Assembly (NCBI GenBank): GCA_964057225.1
Contig: OZ059899.1
Coordinates: forward strand, 9,176,001-9,240,000
DNA length: 64,000 bases
Direction: 5' to 3'
DNA from: Auanema rhodensis
Lineage: Eukaryota > Nematoda > Chromadorea > Rhabditida > Rhabditidae
Part shown: positions 48,234 to 62,327 of the stretch, piece after piece
Numbering within the stretch: position 1 is the first letter of the stretch
How the letters are laid out: the number at the start of each line of letters is the position of its first letter
Notes under the pieces: generated by a model
The model's input: the letters and a program-made list of their open reading frames with translations, nothing else
What the model was told of the DNA's origin: nothing
Database searches by the model: none
Made by a program: the position numbers and the translations under genes

Positions 48234-49787
48234 TAAATTTTTTTTATTTCACTTGTCATTCATAAAAATCGAATTTATTTTTTTCAATGATTTTTTTTGC
48301 AATGTGTCATAAGAATTACACAGTTGAACAAAACGTTTTTTAAGAATTTTCTTTGTTGTCAACATATATATTTTCCTGGAATTCGAAAGCATTTGGGATG
48401 GAAATTAGAAAGAAAAGAACTAGTTTTTCCTACTTTAAAAGAAACAATAAGAAATAAAATGAAAAAGATTGTTAGATATCCAATTTAAACTTATACATTT
48501 ACTTCGATAAAGAGCCTATTAGATTGAAATTTTATGTCTTACAGTTCTCCAACAGAACAGACTGATCCTGATTTCTCTATGATTACATAAAACTCCCGTT
48601 TGATATAAAAAAAGGAGAGGAATAACGTTTCCAGGATGTCAAGGATATCGAATCTAGTGATATTATAGAGAAATGTAATGTCAGCTTCATAGCTTTTCTC
48701 TTGATTTCTCTCATCACAATTGTCTTAGTTTTTTTCTCATAAGAGTTTCTGAAATCTCAGTTAAACAAGGCCGCGTGGCGCAATGGATAACGCGTCTGCC
48801 TACGGAGCAGAAGATTGTAGGTTCGAATCCTGCCGTGGTAGTAAATTTTTTTTATTTCACTTGTCATTCATAAAAATCGAATTTATTTTTTTCAACGACT
48901 ATTTTGCAATGTGTCATAAGAATTTCACAGTTTAACAAAACGTTTTTTAAGAAGTTTTTTTGTTGTCAACATATAGATTTTGCTGGAATTCGAAAGCACT
49001 TGGGATGGAAATTAGAAAGAAAAGAACTAGTTTTTCCTACTTTAAAACAAACAATAAGAAATAAAATGAAAAAGATTGTTAGATATCCAATTTAAACTTA
49101 TACGTTTACTTCGATAAAGAGCCTATTAGATTGAAATTTTATGTCTTACAGTTCTCCAACAGAACAGACTGATCCTGATTTTTCTACGATTACATAAAAC
49201 TCTCGTTTGATATAAAAAAAGGAGAGGAATAACGTTTCCAGGATGTCAAGGATATCGAATCTAGTGATATTGTAGAAAAATGTAATGTCAGCTCCATAGG
49301 TTTTCTCCTAACTTCTGTCATCACAATTGTTTTAGTTTTTTTTCTCATAAGAGTTTCTGAAATCTTAGGTGAACAAGGCCGTATATAATTTCCTGGAATT
49401 CGAAAGCATTTGGGATGGAATTTAAAAAAAAAAGAACTAGTTTTTCCTACTTTAAAACAAACAATAAGAAATAAAATGAAAAAGATTGTTAGATATCCAA
49501 TTTAAACTTACACATTTACTTCGATAAAGAGCCTATTAGTTTGAAATTTTATGTCTTACAGTTCTCCAACAGAACAGACTGATCCTGATTTTTCTACGAT
49601 TACATAAAACTCTCGTTTGATATAAAAAAAGGAGAGGAATAACGTTTCCAGGATGTCAAGGATATCGAATCTAGTGATATTGTAGAAAAATGTAATGTCA
49701 GCTCCATAGGTTTTCTCCTAATTTCTCTCATCACAATTGTCTTAGTTTTTTTTTCTCATAAGAGTTTCTGAAATCTTAGTTGAACAA
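48234..49787 (+). repeat. Bodies of two long monomers and one short monomer
   Basis: Long monomers at 48161 and 48769 are followed by one short monomer. The pair recurs at 54697 and 55305 (+6,536 bp), with shared marks such as AAAAGAAACAATAAG and AGCACTTGGG. Confidence 0.86.
48769..48841 (+). tRNA. tRNA-Arg(ACG), C72A
   Basis: The 3' acceptor strand ends GTA-G in place of GTC-G, so the terminal 1-72 pair becomes G-A. The rest equals the reference. Its counterpart at 55305 is intact, so the change is recent. Confidence 0.75.
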
Positions 49788-49860
49788 GGCCGCGTGGCGC
49801 AATGGATAACGCGTCGGCCTACGGAGCAGAAGATTGTAGGTTCGAATCCTGCCGTGGTCG
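49788..49860 (+). tRNA. tRNA-Arg(ACG), U29G
   Basis: The anticodon stem reads TCGGC/GCAGA, giving a G29-A41 mismatch. The anticodon ACG, the boxes and the other stems match the reference; T8 terminator. Confidence 0.8.
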
Positions 49861-52447
49861 TAAATTTTTTTTATTTCACTTGTCATTCATAAAAATCGAA
49901 TTTATTTTTTTCAATGATTTTTTTTTGCAATGTGTCATAAGAATTACACAGTTGAACAAAACGTTTTTTAAGAATTTTCTTTGTTGTCAACATATATATT
50001 TTCCTGGAATTCGAAAGCATTTGGGATGGAAATTAGAAAGAAAAGAACTAGTTTTTCCTACTTTAAAACAAACAATAAGAAATAAAATGAAAAAGATTGT
50101 TAGATATCCAATTTAAACTTATACATTTACTTCGATAAAGAGCCTATTAGTTTGAAATTTTATGTCTTACAGTTCTCCAACAGAACAGACTGATCCTGAT
50201 TTTTCTACGATTACATAAAACTCTCGTTTGATATAAAAAAAGGAGAGGAATAACGTTTCCAGGATGTCAAGGATATCGAATCTAGTGATATTGTAGAAAA
50301 ATGTAATGTCAGCTCCATAGGTTTTCTCCTAATTTCTCTCATCACAATTGTCTTAGTTTTTTTTCTCATAAGAGTTTCTGAAATCTTAGGTGAACAAGGC
50401 CGTATAAAATTTCCTGGAATTCGAAAGCATTTGGGATGGAATTTAGAAAGAAAAGAACTAGTTTTTCCTACTTTAAAACAAACAATAAGAAATAAAATGA
50501 AAAAGATTGTTAGATATCCAATTTAAACTTATACATTTACTTCGATAAAGAGCCTATTAGTTTGAAATTTTATGTCTTACAGTTCTCCAACAGAACAGAC
50601 TGATCCTGATTTTTCTACGATTACATAAAACTCTCGTTTGATATAAAAAAAGGAGAGGAATAACGTTTCCAGGATGTCAAGGATATCGAATCTAGTGATA
50701 TTGTAGAGAAATGTAATGTCAGCTTCATAGTTTTTCCCTTGATTTCTCTCATCAGAATTGTCTTAGTTTTTTCCTCATAAGAGTTTCTGAAATCTCAGTT
50801 AAACAAGGCCGTATATAATTTCCTGGAATTCGAAAGCATTTGGGATGGAATTTAGAAAAAAAAGAACTAGTTTTTCCTACTTTAAAACAAACAATAAGAA
50901 ATAAAATGAAAAAGATTGTTAGATATCCAATTTAAACTTATACATTTACTTCGATAAAGAGCCTATTAGTTTGAAATTTTATGTCTTACAGTTCTCCAAC
51001 AGAACAGACTGATCCTGATTTTTCTACGATTACATAAAACTCTCGTTTGATATAAAAAAAGGAGAGGAATAACGTTTCCAGGATGTCAAGGATATCGAAT
51101 CTAGTGATATTGTAGAAAAATGTAATGTCAGCTCCATAGGTTTTCTCCTAATTTCTCTCATCACAATTGTCTTAGTTTTTTTTCTCATAAGAGTTTCTGA
51201 AATCTTAGGTGAACAAGGCCGTATAAAATTTCCTGGAATTCGAAAGCATTTGGGATGGAATTTAGAAAGAAAAGAACTAGTTTTTCCTACTTTAAAACAA
51301 ACAATAAGAAATAAAATGAAAAAGATTGTTAGATATCCAATTTAAACTTATACATTTACTTCGATAAAGAGCCTATTAGTTTGAAATTTTATGTCTTACA
51401 GTTCTCCAACAGAACAGACTGATCCTGATTTTTCTACGATTACATAAAACTCTCGTTTGATATAAAAAAAGGAGAGGAATAACGTTCCCAGGATGTCAAG
51501 GATATCGAATCTAGTGATATTGTAGAAAAATGTAATGTCAGCTCCATAGGTTTTCTCCTAATTTCTCTCATCACAATTGTCTTAGTTTTTTTTCTCATAA
51601 GAGTTTCTGAAATCTCAGTTAAACAAGGCCGTATATAATTTCCTGGAATTCGAAAGCATTTGGGATGGAATTTAGAAAAAAAAGAACTAGTTTTTCCTAC
51701 TTTAAAACAAACAATAAGAAATAAAATGAAAAAGATTGTTAGATATCCAATTTAAACTTATACATTTACTTCGATAAAGAGCCTATTAGATTGAAATTTT
51801 ATGTCTTACAGTTCTCCAACAGAACAGACTGATCTTGATTTTTCTACGATTACATAAAACTCTCGTTTGATATGAAAAAAGGAGAGGAATAACGTTTCCA
51901 GGATGTCAAGGATATCGAATCTAGTGATATTGTAGAAAAATGTAATGTCAGCTCCATAGGTTTTCTCCTAACTTCTCTCATCACAATTGTTTTAGTTTTT
52001 TTTCTCATAAGAGTTTCTGAAATCTTAGGTGAACAAGGCCGTATATAATTTCCTGGAATTCGAAAGCATTTGGGATGGAATTTAGAAAAAAAAGAACTAG
52101 TTTTTCCTACTTTAAAACAAACAATAAGAAATAAAATGAAAAAGATTGTTAGATATCCAATTTAAACTTACACATTTACTTCGATAAAGAGCCTATTAGT
52201 TTGAAATTTTATGTCTTACAGTTCTCCAACAGAACAGACTGATCCTGATTTTTCTACGATTACATAAAACTCTCGTTTGATATAAAAAAAGGAGAGGAAT
52301 AACGTTTCCAGGATGTCAAGGATATCGAATCTAGTGATATTGTAGAAAAATGTAATGTCAGCTCCATAGGTTTTCTCCTAATTTCTCTCATCACAATTGT
52401 CTTAGTTTTTTTTTCTCATAAGAGTTTCTGAAATCTTAGTTGAACAA

Positions 52448-52520
52448 GGCCGCGTGGCGCAATGGATAACGCGTCGGCCTACGGAGCAGAAGATTGTAGG
52501 TTCGAATCCTGCCGTGGTCG
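52448..52520 (+). tRNA. tRNA-Arg(ACG), U29G
   Basis: Duplicate of 49788 at +2,660 bp with the same mismatch in the anticodon stem. Confidence 0.8.
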
Positions 52521-54696
52521 TAAATTTTTTTTATTTCACTTGTCATTCATAAAAATCGAATTTATTTTTTTCAATGATTTTTTTTTGCAATGTGTCATAA
52601 GAATTACACAGTTGAACAAAACGTTTTTTAAGAATTTTCTTTGTTGTCAACATATATATTTTCCTGGAATTCGAAAGCATTTGGGATGGAAATTAGAAAG
52701 AAAAGAACTAGTTTTTCCTACTTTAAAACAAACAATAAGAAATAAAATGAAAAAGATTGTTAGATATCCAATTTAAACTTATACATTTACTTCGATAAAG
52801 AGCCTATTAGTTTGAAATTTTATGTCTTACAGTTCTCCAACAGAACAGACTGATCCTGATTTTTCTACGATTACATAAAACTCTCGTTTGATATAAAAAA
52901 AGGAGAGGAATAACGTTTCCAGGATGTCAAGGATATCGAATCTAGTGATATTGTAGAAAAATGTAATGTCAGCTCCATAGGTTTTCTCCTAATTTCTCTC
53001 ATCACAATTGTCTTAGTTTTTTTTCTCATAAGAGTTTCTGAAATCTTAGGTGAACAAGGCCGTATAAAATTTCCTGGAATTCGAAAGCATTTGGGATGGA
53101 ATTTAGAAAGAAAAGAACTAGTTTTTCCTACTTTAAAACAAACAATAAGAAATAAAATGAAAAAGATTGTTAGATATCCAATTTAAACTTATACATTTAC
53201 TTCGATAAAGAGCCTATTAGTTTGAAATTTTATGTCTTACAGTTCTCCAACAGAACAGACTGATCCTGATTTTTCTACGATTACATAAAACTCTCGTTTG
53301 ATATAAAAAAAGGAGAGGAATAACGTTTCCAGGATGTCAAGGATATCGAATCTAGTGATATTGTAGAGAAATGTAATGTCAGCTTCATAGTTTTTCCCTT
53401 GATTTCTCTCATCAGAATTGTCTTAGTTTTTTCCTCATAAGAGTTTCTGAAATCTCAGTTAAACAAGGCCGTATATAATTTCCTGGAATTCGAAAGCATT
53501 TGGGATGGAATTTAGAAAAAAAAGAACTAGTTTTTCCTACTTTAAAACAAACAATAAGAAATAAAATGAAAAAGATTGTTAGATATCCAATTTAAACTTA
53601 TACATTTACTTCGATAAAGAGCCTATTAGTTTGAAATTTTATGTCTTACAGTTCTCCAACAGAACAGACTGATCCTGATTTTTCTACGATTACATAAAAC
53701 TCTCGTTTGATATAAAAAAAGGAGAGGAATAACGTTTCCAGGATGTCAAGGATATCGAATCTAGTGATATTGTAGAAAAATGTAATGTCAGCTCCATAGG
53801 TTTTCTCCTAATTTCTCTCATCACAATTGTCTTAGTTTTTTTTCTCATAAGAGTTTCTGAAATCTTAGGTGAACAAGGCCGTATAAAATTTCCTGGAATT
53901 CGAAAGCATTTGGGATGGAATTTAGAAAAAAAAGAACTAGTTTTTCCTACTTTAAAACAAACAATAAGAAATAAAATGAAAAAGATTGTTAGATATCCAA
54001 TTTAAACTTATACATTTACTTCGATAAAGAGCCTATTAGTTTGAAATTTTATGTCTTACAGTTCTCCAACAGAACAGACTGATCCTGATTTTTCTACGAT
54101 TACATAAAACTCTCGTTTGATATAAAAAAAGGAGAGGAATAACGTTTCCAGGATGTCAAGGATATCGAATCTAGTGATATTGTAGAAAAATGTAATGTCA
54201 GCTCCATAGGTTTTCTCCTAATTTCTCTCATCACAATTGTCTTAGTTTTTTTTCTCATAAGAGTTTCTGAAATCTTAGGTGAACAAGGCCGTATAAAATT
54301 TCCTGGAATTCGAAAGCATTTGGGATGGAATTTAGAAAGAAAAGAACTAGTTTTTCCTACTTTAAAACAAACAATAAGAAATAAAATGAAAAAGATTGTT
54401 AGATATCCAATTTAAACTTATACATTTACTTCGATAAAGAGCCTATTAGTTTGAAATTTTATGTCTTACAGTTCTCCAACAGAACAGACTGATCCTGATT
54501 TTTCTACGATTACATAAAACTCTCGTTTGATATAAAAAAAGGAGAGGAATAACGTTTCCAGGATGTCAAGGATATCGAATCTAGTGATATTGTAGAAAAA
54601 TGTAAAGTCAGCTCCATAGGTTTTCTCCTAATTTCTCTCATCACAATTGTCTTAGTTTTTTTCCTCATAAGAGTTTCTGAAATCTTAGTTGAACAA

Positions 54697-54769
54697 GGCC
54701 GCGTGGCGCAATGGATAACGCGTCTGCCTACGGAGCAGAAGATTGTAGTTTCGAATCCTGCCGTGGTTG
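54697..54769 (+). tRNA. tRNA-Arg(ACG), G53U and C72U
   Basis: Shares G53U with 48161 and adds C72U, which makes the terminal acceptor pair G1-U72 and the 3' end GGTTG. Confidence 0.62.
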
Positions 54770-55304
54770 TAAATTTTTTTTATTTCACTTGTCATTCATA
54801 AAAATCGAATTTATTTTTTTCAATGATTTTTTTTGCAATGTGTCATAAGAATTACACAGTTGAACAAAACGTTTTTTAAGAATTTTCTTTGTTGTCAACA
54901 TATATATTTTCCTGGAATTCGAAAGCATTTGGGATGGAAATTAGAAAGAAAAGAACTAGTTTTTCCTACTTTAAAAGAAACAATAAGAAATAAAATGAAA
55001 AAGATTGTTAGATATCCAATTTAAACTTATACATTTACTTCGATAAACAGCCTATTAGATTGAAATTTTATGTCTTACAGTTCTCCAACAGAACAGACTG
55101 ATCCTGATTTCTCTATGATTACATAAAACTCCCGTTTGATATAAAAAAAGGAGAGGAATAACGTTTCCAGGATGTCAAGGATATCGAATCTAGTGATATT
55201 ATAGAGAAATGTAATGTCAGCTTCATAGCTTTTCTCTTGATTTCTCTCATCACAATTGTCTTAGTTTTTTTCTCATAAGAGTTTCTGAAATCTCAGTTAA
55301 ACAA

Positions 55305-55377
55305 GGCCGCGTGGCGCAATGGATAACGCGTCTGCCTACGGAGCAGAAGATTGTAGGTTCGAATCCTGCCGTGGTCG
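55305..55377 (+). tRNA. tRNA-Arg(ACG), intact
   Basis: Equals the reference. The leader is CTCAGTTAAACAA as at 7631 and 48769. The terminator is T8. Confidence 0.94.
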
Positions 55378-57094
55378 TAAATTTTTTTTATTTCACTTGT
55401 CATTCATAAAAATCGAATTTATTTTTTTCAACGACTATTTTTGCAATGTGTCATAAGAATTTCACAGTTTAACAAAATGTTTTTTAAGAAGTTTTTTTGT
55501 TGTCAACATATATATTTTGCTGGAATTCGAAAGCACTTGGGATGGAAATTAGAAAGAAAAGAACTAGTTTTTCCTACTTTAAAACAAACAATAAGAAATA
55601 AAATGAAAAAGATTGTTAGATATCCAATTTAAACTTATACATTTACTTCGATAAAGAGCCTATTAGATTGAAATTTTATGTCTTACAGTTCTCCAACAGA
55701 ACAGACTGATCCTGATTTCTCTATGATTACATAAAACGATATCGAATCTAGTGATATTGTAGAGAAATGTAATGTCAGCTTCATAGCTTTTCTCTTGATT
55801 TCTCTAATCACAATTGTCTTAGTTTTTTTCTCATAAGAGTTTCTGAAATCTCAGTTAAACAAGGCCGTATATAATTTCCTGGAATTCGAAAGCACTTGGG
55901 ATGGAAATTAGAAAGAAAAGAACTAGTTTTTCCTACTTTAAAACAAACAATAAGAAATAAAATGAAAAAGATTGTTAGATATCCAATTTAAACTTATACA
56001 TTTTCTTCGATAAAGAGCCTATTAGATTGAAATTTTATGTCTTACAGTTCTCCAACAGAACAGACTGATCCTGATTTTTCTACGATTACATAAAACTCTC
56101 GTTTGATATAAAAAAAGGAGAGGAATAACGTTTCCAGGATGTCAAGGATATCGAATCTAGTGATATTGTAGAAAAATGTAATGTCAGCTCCATAGGTTTT
56201 CTCCTAACTTCTCTCATCACAATTGTTTTAGTTTTTTTTCTCATAAGAGTTTCTGAAATCTTAGGTGAACAAGGCCGTATATAATTTCCTGGAATTCGAA
56301 AGCATTTGGGATGGAATTTAGAAAAAAAAGAACTAGTTTTTCCTACTTTAAAACAAACAATAAGAAATAAAATGAAAAAGATTGTTAGATATCCAATTTA
56401 AACTTACACATTTACTTCGATAAAGAGCCTATTAGTTTGAAATTTTATGTCTTACAGTTCTCCAACAGAACAGACTGATCCTGATTTTTCTACGATTACA
56501 TAAAACTCTCGTTTGATATAAAAAAAGGAGAGGAATAACGTTTCCAGGATGTCAAGGATATCGAATCTAGTGATATTGTAGAAAAATGTAATGTCAGCTC
56601 CATAGGTTTTCTCCTAATTTCTCTCATCACAATTGTCTTAGTTTTTTTTTCTCATAAGAGTTTCTGAAATCTTAGGTGAACAAGGCCGTATATAATTTCC
56701 TGGAATTCGAAAGCATTTGGGATGGAATTTAGAAAAAAAAGAACTAGTTTTTCCTACTTTAAAACAAACAATAAGAAATAAAATGAAAAAGATTGTTAGA
56801 TATCCAATTTAAACTTACACATTTACTTCGATAAAGAGCCTATTAGTTTGAAATTTTATGTCTTACAGTTCTCCAACAGAACAGACTGATCCTGATTTTT
56901 CTACGATTACATAAAACTCTCGTTTGATATAAAAAAAGGAGAGGAATAACGTTTCCAGGATGTCAAGGATATCGAATCTAGTGATATTGTAGAAAAATGT
57001 AATGTCAGCTCCATAGGTTTTCTCCTAATTTCTCTCATCACAATTGTCTTAGTTTTTTTTTCTCATAAGAGTTTCTGAAATCTTAGTTGAACAA

Positions 57095-57167
57095 GGCCGC
57101 GTGGCGCAATGGATAACGCGTCGGCCTACGGAGCAGAAGATTGTAGGTTCGAATCCTGCCGTGGTCG
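57095..57167 (+). tRNA. tRNA-Arg(ACG), U29G
   Basis: G29-A41 mismatch; the monomer body downstream contains the 50-bp deletion, unlike 49788 and 52448. Confidence 0.8.
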
Positions 57168-58474
57168 TAAATTTTTTTTATTTCACTTGTCATTCATAAA
57201 AATCGAATTTATTTTTTTCAATGATTTTTTTTTGCAATGTGTCATAAGAATTACACAGTTGAACAAAACGTTTTTTAAGAATTTTCTTTGTTGTCAACAT
57301 ATATATTTTCCTGGAATTCGAAAGCATTTGGGATGGAAATTAGAAAGAAAAGAACTAGTTTTTCCTACTTTAAAACAAACAATAAGAAATAAAATGAAAA
57401 AGATTGTTAGATATCCAATTTAAACTTATACATTTACTTCGATAAAGAGCCTATTAGATTGAAATTTTATGTCTTACAGTTCTCCAACAGAACAGACTGA
57501 TCCTGATTTCTCTATGATTACATAAAACGATATCGAATCTAGTGATATTGTAGAGAAATGTAATGTCAGCTTCATAGTTTTTCCCTTGATTTCTCTCATC
57601 AGAATTGTCTTAGTTTTTTTCTCATAAGAGTTTCTGAAATCTCAGTTAAACAAGGCCGTATATAATTTCCTGGAATTCGAAAGCATTTGGGATGGAATTT
57701 AGAAAAAAAAGAACTAGTTTTTCCTACTTTAAAACAAACAATAAGAAATAAAATGAAAAAGATTGTTAGATATCCAATCTAAACTTATACATTTACTTCG
57801 ATAAAGAGCCTATTAGATTGAAATTTTATGTCTTACAGTTCTCCAACAGAACAGACTGATCCTGATTTTTCTACGATTACATAAAACTCTCGTTTGATAT
57901 AAAAAAAGGAGAGGAATAACGTTTCCAGGATGTCAAGGATATCGAATCTAGTGATATTGTAGAAAAATGTAATGTCAGCTCCATAGGTTTTCTCCTAACT
58001 TCTCTCATCACAATTGTTTTAGTTTTTTTTCTCATAAGAGTTTCTGAAATCTTAGGTGAACAAGGCCGTATATAATTTCCTGGAATTCGAAAGCATTTGG
58101 GATGGAATTTAGAAAAAAAAGAACTAGTTTTTCCTACTTTAAAACAAACAATAAGAAATAAAATGAAAAAGATTGTTAGATATCCAATTTAAACTTATAC
58201 ATTTACTTCGATAAAGAGCCTATTAGTTTGAAATTTTATGTCTTACAGTTCTCCAACAGAACAGACTGATCCTGATTTTTCTACGATTACATAAAACTCT
58301 CGTTTGATATAAAAAAAGGAGAGGAATAACGTTTCCAGGATGTCAAGGATATCGAATCTAGTGATATTGTAGAAAAATGTAATGTCAGCTCCATAGGTTT
58401 TCTCCTAATTTCTCTCATCACAATTGTCTTAGTTTTTTTTTCTCATAAGAGTTTCTGAAATCTTAGTTGAACAA

Positions 58475-58547
58475 GGCCGCGTGGCGCAATGGATAACGCG
58501 TCGGCCTACGGAGCAGAAGATTGTAGGTTCGAATCCTGCCGTGGTCG
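58475..58547 (+). tRNA. tRNA-Arg(ACG), U29G
   Basis: Last U29G copy. Its tail has AAGATTTTTC and AATTTAGAAAAAAAAG marks, the latter borrowed from neighbouring short monomers; the body lacks the 50-bp deletion. Confidence 0.8.
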
Positions 58548-59495
58548 TAAATTTTTTTTATTTCACTTGTCATTCATAAAAATCGAATTTATTTTTTTCA
58601 ATGATTTTTTTTTGCAATGTGTCATAAGAATTACACAGTTGAACAAAACGTTTTTTAAGATTTTTCTTTGTTGTCAACATATATATTTTCCTGGAATTCG
58701 AAAGCATTTGGGATGGAATTTAGAAAAAAAAGAACTAGTTTTTCCTACTTTAAAACAAACAATAAGAAATAAAATGAAAAAGATTGTTAGATATCCAATT
58801 TAAACTTATACATTTACTTCGATAAAGAGCCTATTAGATTGAAATTTTATGTCTTACAGTTCTCCAACAGAACAGACTGATCCTGATTTTTCTACGATTA
58901 CATAAAACTCTCGTTTGATATAAAAAAAGGAGAGGAATAAAGTTTCCAGGATGTCAAGGATATCGAATCTAGTGATATTGTAGAAAAATGTAATGTCAGC
59001 TCCATAGGTTTTCTCCTAACTTCTCTCATCACAATTGTTTTAGTTTTTTTTCTCATAAGAGTTTCTGAAATTTTAGGCGAACAAGGCCGTATATAATTTC
59101 CTGGAATTCGAAAGCATTTGGGATGGAATTTAGAAAAAAAAGAACTAGTTTTTCCTACTTTAAAACAAACAATAAGAAATAAAATGAAAAAGATTGTTAG
59201 ATATCCAATTTAAACTTATACATTTACTTCGATAAAGAGCCTATTAGTTTGAAATTTTATGTCTTACAGTTCTCCAACAGAACAGACTGATCCTGATTTT
59301 TCTACGATTACATAAAACTCTCGTTTGATATAAAAAAAGGAGAGGAATAACGTTTCCAGGATGTCAAGGATATCGAATCTAGTGATATTGTAGAAAAATG
59401 TAATGTCAGCTCCATAGGTTTTCTCCTAATTTCTCTCATCACAATTGTCTTAGTTTTTTTTTCTCATAAGAGTTTCTGAAATCTTAGTTGAACAA

Positions 59496-59568
59496 GGCCG
59501 CGTGGCGCAATGGATAACGCGTCTGCCTACGGAGCAGAAGATTGTAGGTTCGAATCCTGCCGTGGTCG
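59496..59568 (+). tRNA. tRNA-Arg(ACG), intact
   Basis: Equals the reference; T8 terminator. The tail has the GCAATGTTTCATAAG mark shared by the last four tRNA monomers. Confidence 0.95.
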
Positions 59569-60875
59569 TAAATTTTTTTTATTTCACTTGTCATTCATAA
59601 AAATCGAATTTATTTTTTTCAATGATTTTTTTTTGCAATGTTTCATAAGAATTACACAGTTGAACAAAACGTTTTTTAAGAATTTTCTTTGTTGTCAACA
59701 TATATATTTTCCTGGAATTCGAAAGCATTTGGGATGGAAATTAGAAAGAAAAGAACTAGTTTTTCCTACTTTAAAACAAACAATAAGAAATAAAATGAAA
59801 AAGATTGTTAGATATCCAATTTAAACTTATACATTTACTTCGATAAAGAGCCTATTAGATTGAAATTTTATGTCTTACAGTTCTCCAACAGAACAGACTG
59901 ATCCTGATTTCTCTATGATTACATAAAACGATATCGAATCTAGTGATATTGTAAAGAAATGTAATGTCAGCTTCATAGTTTTTCTCTTGATTTCTCTCAT
60001 CAGAATTGTCTTAGTTTTTTTCTCATAAGAGTTTCTGAAATCTCAGTTAAACAAGGCCGTATATAATTTCCTGGAATTCGAAAGCATTTGGGATGGAATT
60101 TAGAAAAAAAAGAACTAGTTTTTCCTACTTTAAAACAAACAATAAGAAATAAAATGAAAAAGATTGTTAGATATCCAATTTAAACTTATACATTTACTTC
60201 GATAAAGAGCCTATTAGATTGAAATTTTATGTCTTACAGTTCTCCAACAGAACAGACTGATCCTGATTTTTCTACGATTACATAAAACTCTCGTTTGATA
60301 TAAAAAAAGGAGAGGAATAACGTTTCCAGGATGTCAAGGATATCGAATCTAGTGATATTGTAGAAAAATGTAATGTCAGCTCCATAGGTTTTCTCCTAAC
60401 TTCTCTCATCACAATTGTTTTAGTTTTTTTTCTCATAAGAGTTTCTGAAATCTGAGGCGAACAAGGCCGTATATAATTTCCTGGAATTCGAAAGCATTTG
60501 GGATGGAATTTAGAAAAAAAAGAACTAGTTTTTCCTACTTTAAAACAAACAATAAGAAATAAAATGAAAAAGATTGTTAGATATCCAATTTAAACTTATA
60601 CATTTACTTCGATAAAGAGCCTATTAGTTTGAAATTTTATGTCTTACAGTTCTCCAACAGAACAGACTGATCCTGATTTTTCTACGATTACATAAAACTC
60701 TCGTTTGATATAAAAAAAGGAGAGGAATAACGTTTCCAGGATGTCAAGGATATCGAATCTAGTGATATTGTAGAAAAATGTAATGTCAGCTCCATAGGTT
60801 TTCTCCTAATTTCTCTCATCACAATTGTCTTAGTTTTTTTTTCTCATAAGAGTTTCTGAAATCTTAGTTGAACAA

Positions 60876-60948
60876 GGCCGCGTGGCGCAATGGATAACGC
60901 GTCTGCCTACGGAGCAGAAGATTGTAGGTTCGAATCCTGCCGTGGTCG
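60876..60948 (+). tRNA. tRNA-Arg(ACG), intact
   Basis: Equals the reference; 1,380 bp after 59496. A private GGGATGAAAATT change lies in the tail. Confidence 0.95.
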
Positions 60949-62254
60949 TAAATTTTTTTTATTTCACTTGTCATTCATAAAAATCGAATTTATTTTTTTC
61001 AATGATTTTTTTTTGCAATGTTTCATAAGAATTACACAGTTGAACAAAACGTTTTTTAAGAATTTTCTTTGTTGTCAACATATATATTTTCCTGGAATTC
61101 GAAAGCATTTGGGATGAAAATTAGAAAGAAAAGAACTAGTTTTTCCTACTTTAAAACAAACAATAAGAAATAAAATGAAAAAGATTGTTAGATATCCAAT
61201 TTAAACTTATACATTTACTTCGATAAAGAGCCTATTAGATTGAAATATTATGTCTTACAGTTCTCCAACAGAACAGACTGATCCTGATTTCTCTATGATT
61301 ACATAAAACAATATCGAATCTAGTGATATTGTAGAGAAATGTAATGTCAGCTTCATAGCTTTTCTCTTGATTTCTCTCATCACAATTGTCTTAGTTTTTT
61401 TCTCATAAGAGTTTCTGAAATCTCAGTTAAACAAGGCCGTATATAATTTCCTGGAATTCGAAAGCATTTGGGATGGAATTTAGAAAAAAAAGAACTAGTT
61501 TTTCCTACTTTAAAACAAACAATAAGAAATAAAATGAAAAAGATTGTTAGATATCCAATTTAAACTTATACATTTACTTCGATAAAGAGCCTATTAGATT
61601 GAAATTTTATGTCTTACAGTTCTCCAACAGAACAGACTGATCCTGATTTTTCTACGATTACATAAAACTCTCGTTTGATATAAAAAAAGGAGAGGAATAA
61701 CGTTTCCAGGATGTCAAGGATATCGAATCTAGTGATATTGTAGAAAAATGTAATGTCAGCTCCATAGGTTTTCTCCTAACTTCTCTCATCACAATTGTTT
61801 TAGTTTTTTTTCTCATAAGAGTTTCTGAAATCTTAGGCGAACAAGGCCGTATATAATTTCCTGGAATTCGAAAGCATTTGGGATGGAATTTAGAAAAAAA
61901 AGAACTAGTTTTTCCTACTTTAAAACAAACAATAAGAAATAAAATGAAAAAGATTGTTAGATATCCAATTTAAACTTATACATTTACTTCGATAAAGAGC
62001 CTATTAGTTTGAAATTTTATGTCTTACAGTTCTCCAACAGAACAGACTGATCCTGATTTTTCTACGATTACATAAAACTCTCGTTTGATATAAAAAAAGG
62101 AGAGGAATAACGTTTCCAGGATGTCAAGGATATCGAATCTAGTGATATTGTAGAAAAATGTAATGTCAGCTCCATAGGTTTTCTCCTAATTTCTCTCATC
62201 ACAATTGTCTTAGTTTTTTTCCTCATAAGAGTTTCTGAAATCTTAGTTGAACAA

Positions 62255-62327
62255 GGCCGCGTGGCGCAATGGATAACGCGTCTGCCTACGGAGCAGAAGA
62301 TTGTAGGTTCGAATCCTGCCGTGGTCG
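62255..62327 (+). tRNA. tRNA-Arg(ACG), intact
   Basis: Equals the reference; its leader T run is interrupted (TTTTTTTCCTC) unlike its neighbours. Confidence 0.95.

Larger units (their letters stand above)
49788..54696 (+). repeat. Tandem duplication of about 2.66 kb
   Basis: The 49788 tRNA with its five following short monomers repeats from 52448. Shared marks are TAGTTTTTCCCTTGATTT and ATCAGAATTG (near 50,730 and 53,390) and CTTACACATTT upstream. The second copy has four short monomers before the next tRNA. Several short monomers here (for example near 50,800 and 51,620) carry the GTTAAACAA leader typical of long monomers. Confidence 0.87.
54770..58474 (+). repeat. Mixed long and short monomers with the first 50-bp deletions
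   Basis: Monomers around 55,737 and 57,528 lack 50 bp between CATAAAAC and GATATCGAATC, removing the AAAAAAAGGAGAGGAATAACG segment. Three short monomers lie between the 55305 and 57095 tRNA monomers, with the first deletion accounting for the 1,790-bp spacing. Confidence 0.86.
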
